Assembly: GCA_958450365.1 (NCBI GenBank)
Contig: CAUEEP010000732.1
Span: 372,001 to 436,000, forward strand
Reading direction: 5' to 3'
Source: Mesorhabditis belari
Taxonomy: Eukaryota; Nematoda; Chromadorea; Rhabditida; Rhabditidae
DNA: 64,000 bases
Below the pieces are notes generated by a model. It was not told the DNA's origin, made no database searches, and saw nothing but the letters and a program-made list of their open reading frames with translations. Shown here piece after piece: positions 57,476 through 64,000 of the stretch. Positions within the stretch are counted from its first letter, which is position 1; each line of letters starts with the position of its first letter. A program made the translations under genes and the position numbers.

Positions 57476-57990
57476 AGCGGGAGTGGGACAAATGCGACCT
57501 TTTTTTTGCGCACTTGGACATTTGCGCACCTTTTTTTCCGCACTTAGCGCACCTTTTTTCCATTAGCGCACCTTTTTCGCGTTTAAAAAGCTTTTTAAGC
57601 TCTAAAAAGCTAATATTAACCAATTTCTATTCCAAAAGTTGTTTTTCTAGGTAATTTTAGGGCGTAGAATCGAAATTTTGACATATCAGAGCTTGTGGAA
57701 ACAAACGGACGGAGTTATACAAAGAGAAAAATCGACAATTCTCTGTAATTTGATCTAGCCAGACAAAACGTCTTTCAAATTGGTTCCACACGCTCTGTTA
57801 TGTCAAAATTTCGATTCTACGCCCTAAAATTACCCAGAAAAACAACTTTTGGAAAAGAAATTGGTTAATATTAGCTTTTTAGAGCTTTTTAAAACGCGAA
57901 AAAAGGTGCGCTAATGGGCAAGGTGCGCAAAAAAAGGTACGCAAATGTCCGGGTGCGCAAAAAAAAGATCGCATTTGTCCCACTCCCAAA
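57476..57990. mobile_element. Fold-back element with GGGACAAATG ends
   Basis: GGGAGTGGGACAAATGCGAC on the left mirrors GTCCCACTCCC on the right. Reiterated GCGCACCTTTTTT units lie in the outer arms and ACGCCCTAAAATTAC in the inner arms. It is the same family as 59606-60003. Confidence 0.85.
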
Positions 57991-58234
57991 ACCTCTTAAG
58001 TTATAACGTTATAAAGTTACTAGTTTAAAACAATCAATCACTCTTTAGATTTTTCCACTTTTTCAGTAGCTCCCCTTTTTTTCTTTTTCTTTTCTATTGT
58101 CTACTGATAACCCTGCTAATCTGTCAATAAATCAATCAGATTTCTCTTCCAATTCAAAAAAGAAATCTGGCGTCAACTTTGTCAACCTATTTCTATTCTT
58201 CATAACATCTATTTCTTTGTTTTTGTTGACTTTT

Positions 58235-63969
<5,735 letters not shown>

Positions 63970-64000
63970 GTCAGTACTCTGAAATAATATTTTAGTCGAT

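Larger units (their letters stand above)
53673..58234. other. 4.5-kb gene-poor region
   Basis: It is made mostly of duplicated blocks and palindromes, listed separately. A short GC-richer island at about 56060-56135 is open in several frames next to a TTTTCCCAG acceptor (RLPSEGMLIDIDFFSS on plus). It could be an isolated exon, but nothing joins it. Confidence 0.45.

Noticed and set aside
58097..58234. N-terminal extension of the ABC transporter from a TTG codon
   Set aside because: The extended frame would need a non-ATG start; the first ATG in frame (58235) gives a normal short N-terminus for a short MRP.

Overview
The window is nuclear DNA from a nematode, most likely a rhabditid. The grounds are: AT-rich sequence; small introns with GT..TTTCAG borders, many of 40-60 nt; a TTTCAG-type acceptor without upstream coding just ahead of most start codons, as expected for spliced-leader trans-splicing; and gene families typical of worms (a Str-type chemoreceptor, a KIN-15/16-like small receptor tyrosine kinase, a GH25 lysozyme and a nematode-type globin). 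There are no operonic, plasmid, phage or CRISPR features. All gene models were spliced by hand from the sequence. Reading-frame continuity across every junction is the main support for them. No homology search was run.

Layout. 1639-4592 (+): 3' part of a Ser/Pro-rich disordered protein. 5234-7220 (-): secreted ten-cysteine Ly-6/uPAR-like protein with an acidic tail. 9220-12846 (-): papain-family (C1A) cysteine protease with an Arg/Gly-rich N-terminus and an acidic C-terminal tail. 13.1-16.5 kb: repeats, tandem duplications, weak coding islands and a copied fragment of the Ly-6-like gene. 18160-25608 (+): rhodopsin-like GPCR with transposon-filled introns. 26816-27013 (-): Gly/Tyr-rich NLP-like secreted peptide. 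29218-31592 (+): GH25 lysozyme with two GC-AG introns, convergent (70 bp gap) with a globin at 31663-34233 (-). 36177-38896 (+): small receptor tyrosine kinase. 39362-41709 (-): secreted helical protein with a Lys/Ala-rich tail. 43238-47520 (-): Str-family chemoreceptor. 47.5-58.2 kb: gene-poor, repeat-dense region with one possible gene. 58235-63969 (+): ABCC/MRP-type ABC transporter that runs off the right edge.

The genes do not form a pathway. Several products are secreted or at the cell surface (lysozyme, protease, Gly/Tyr peptide, Ly-6-like protein, two GPCRs, kinase). That fits gut, epidermal or sensory roles, but this is inference.

The most striking non-coding feature is a dense set of non-autonomous DNA transposons and fold-back elements, mostly inside introns: Tc1-like, mariner-like, a hAT-like fold-back with a perfect 8-bp target duplication, and at least five further palindromic families. 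About ten degenerate tRNA-like sequences are scattered among them. One tRNA-like segment shared by two loci is read as protein in the last third of the Lys/Ala-tail gene. One palindromic element carries a 17-bp subrepeat that has expanded into a minisatellite elsewhere. I found no multi-gene novel system. The candidates for something new are these element/tRNA relationships and the unusual domain architectures.
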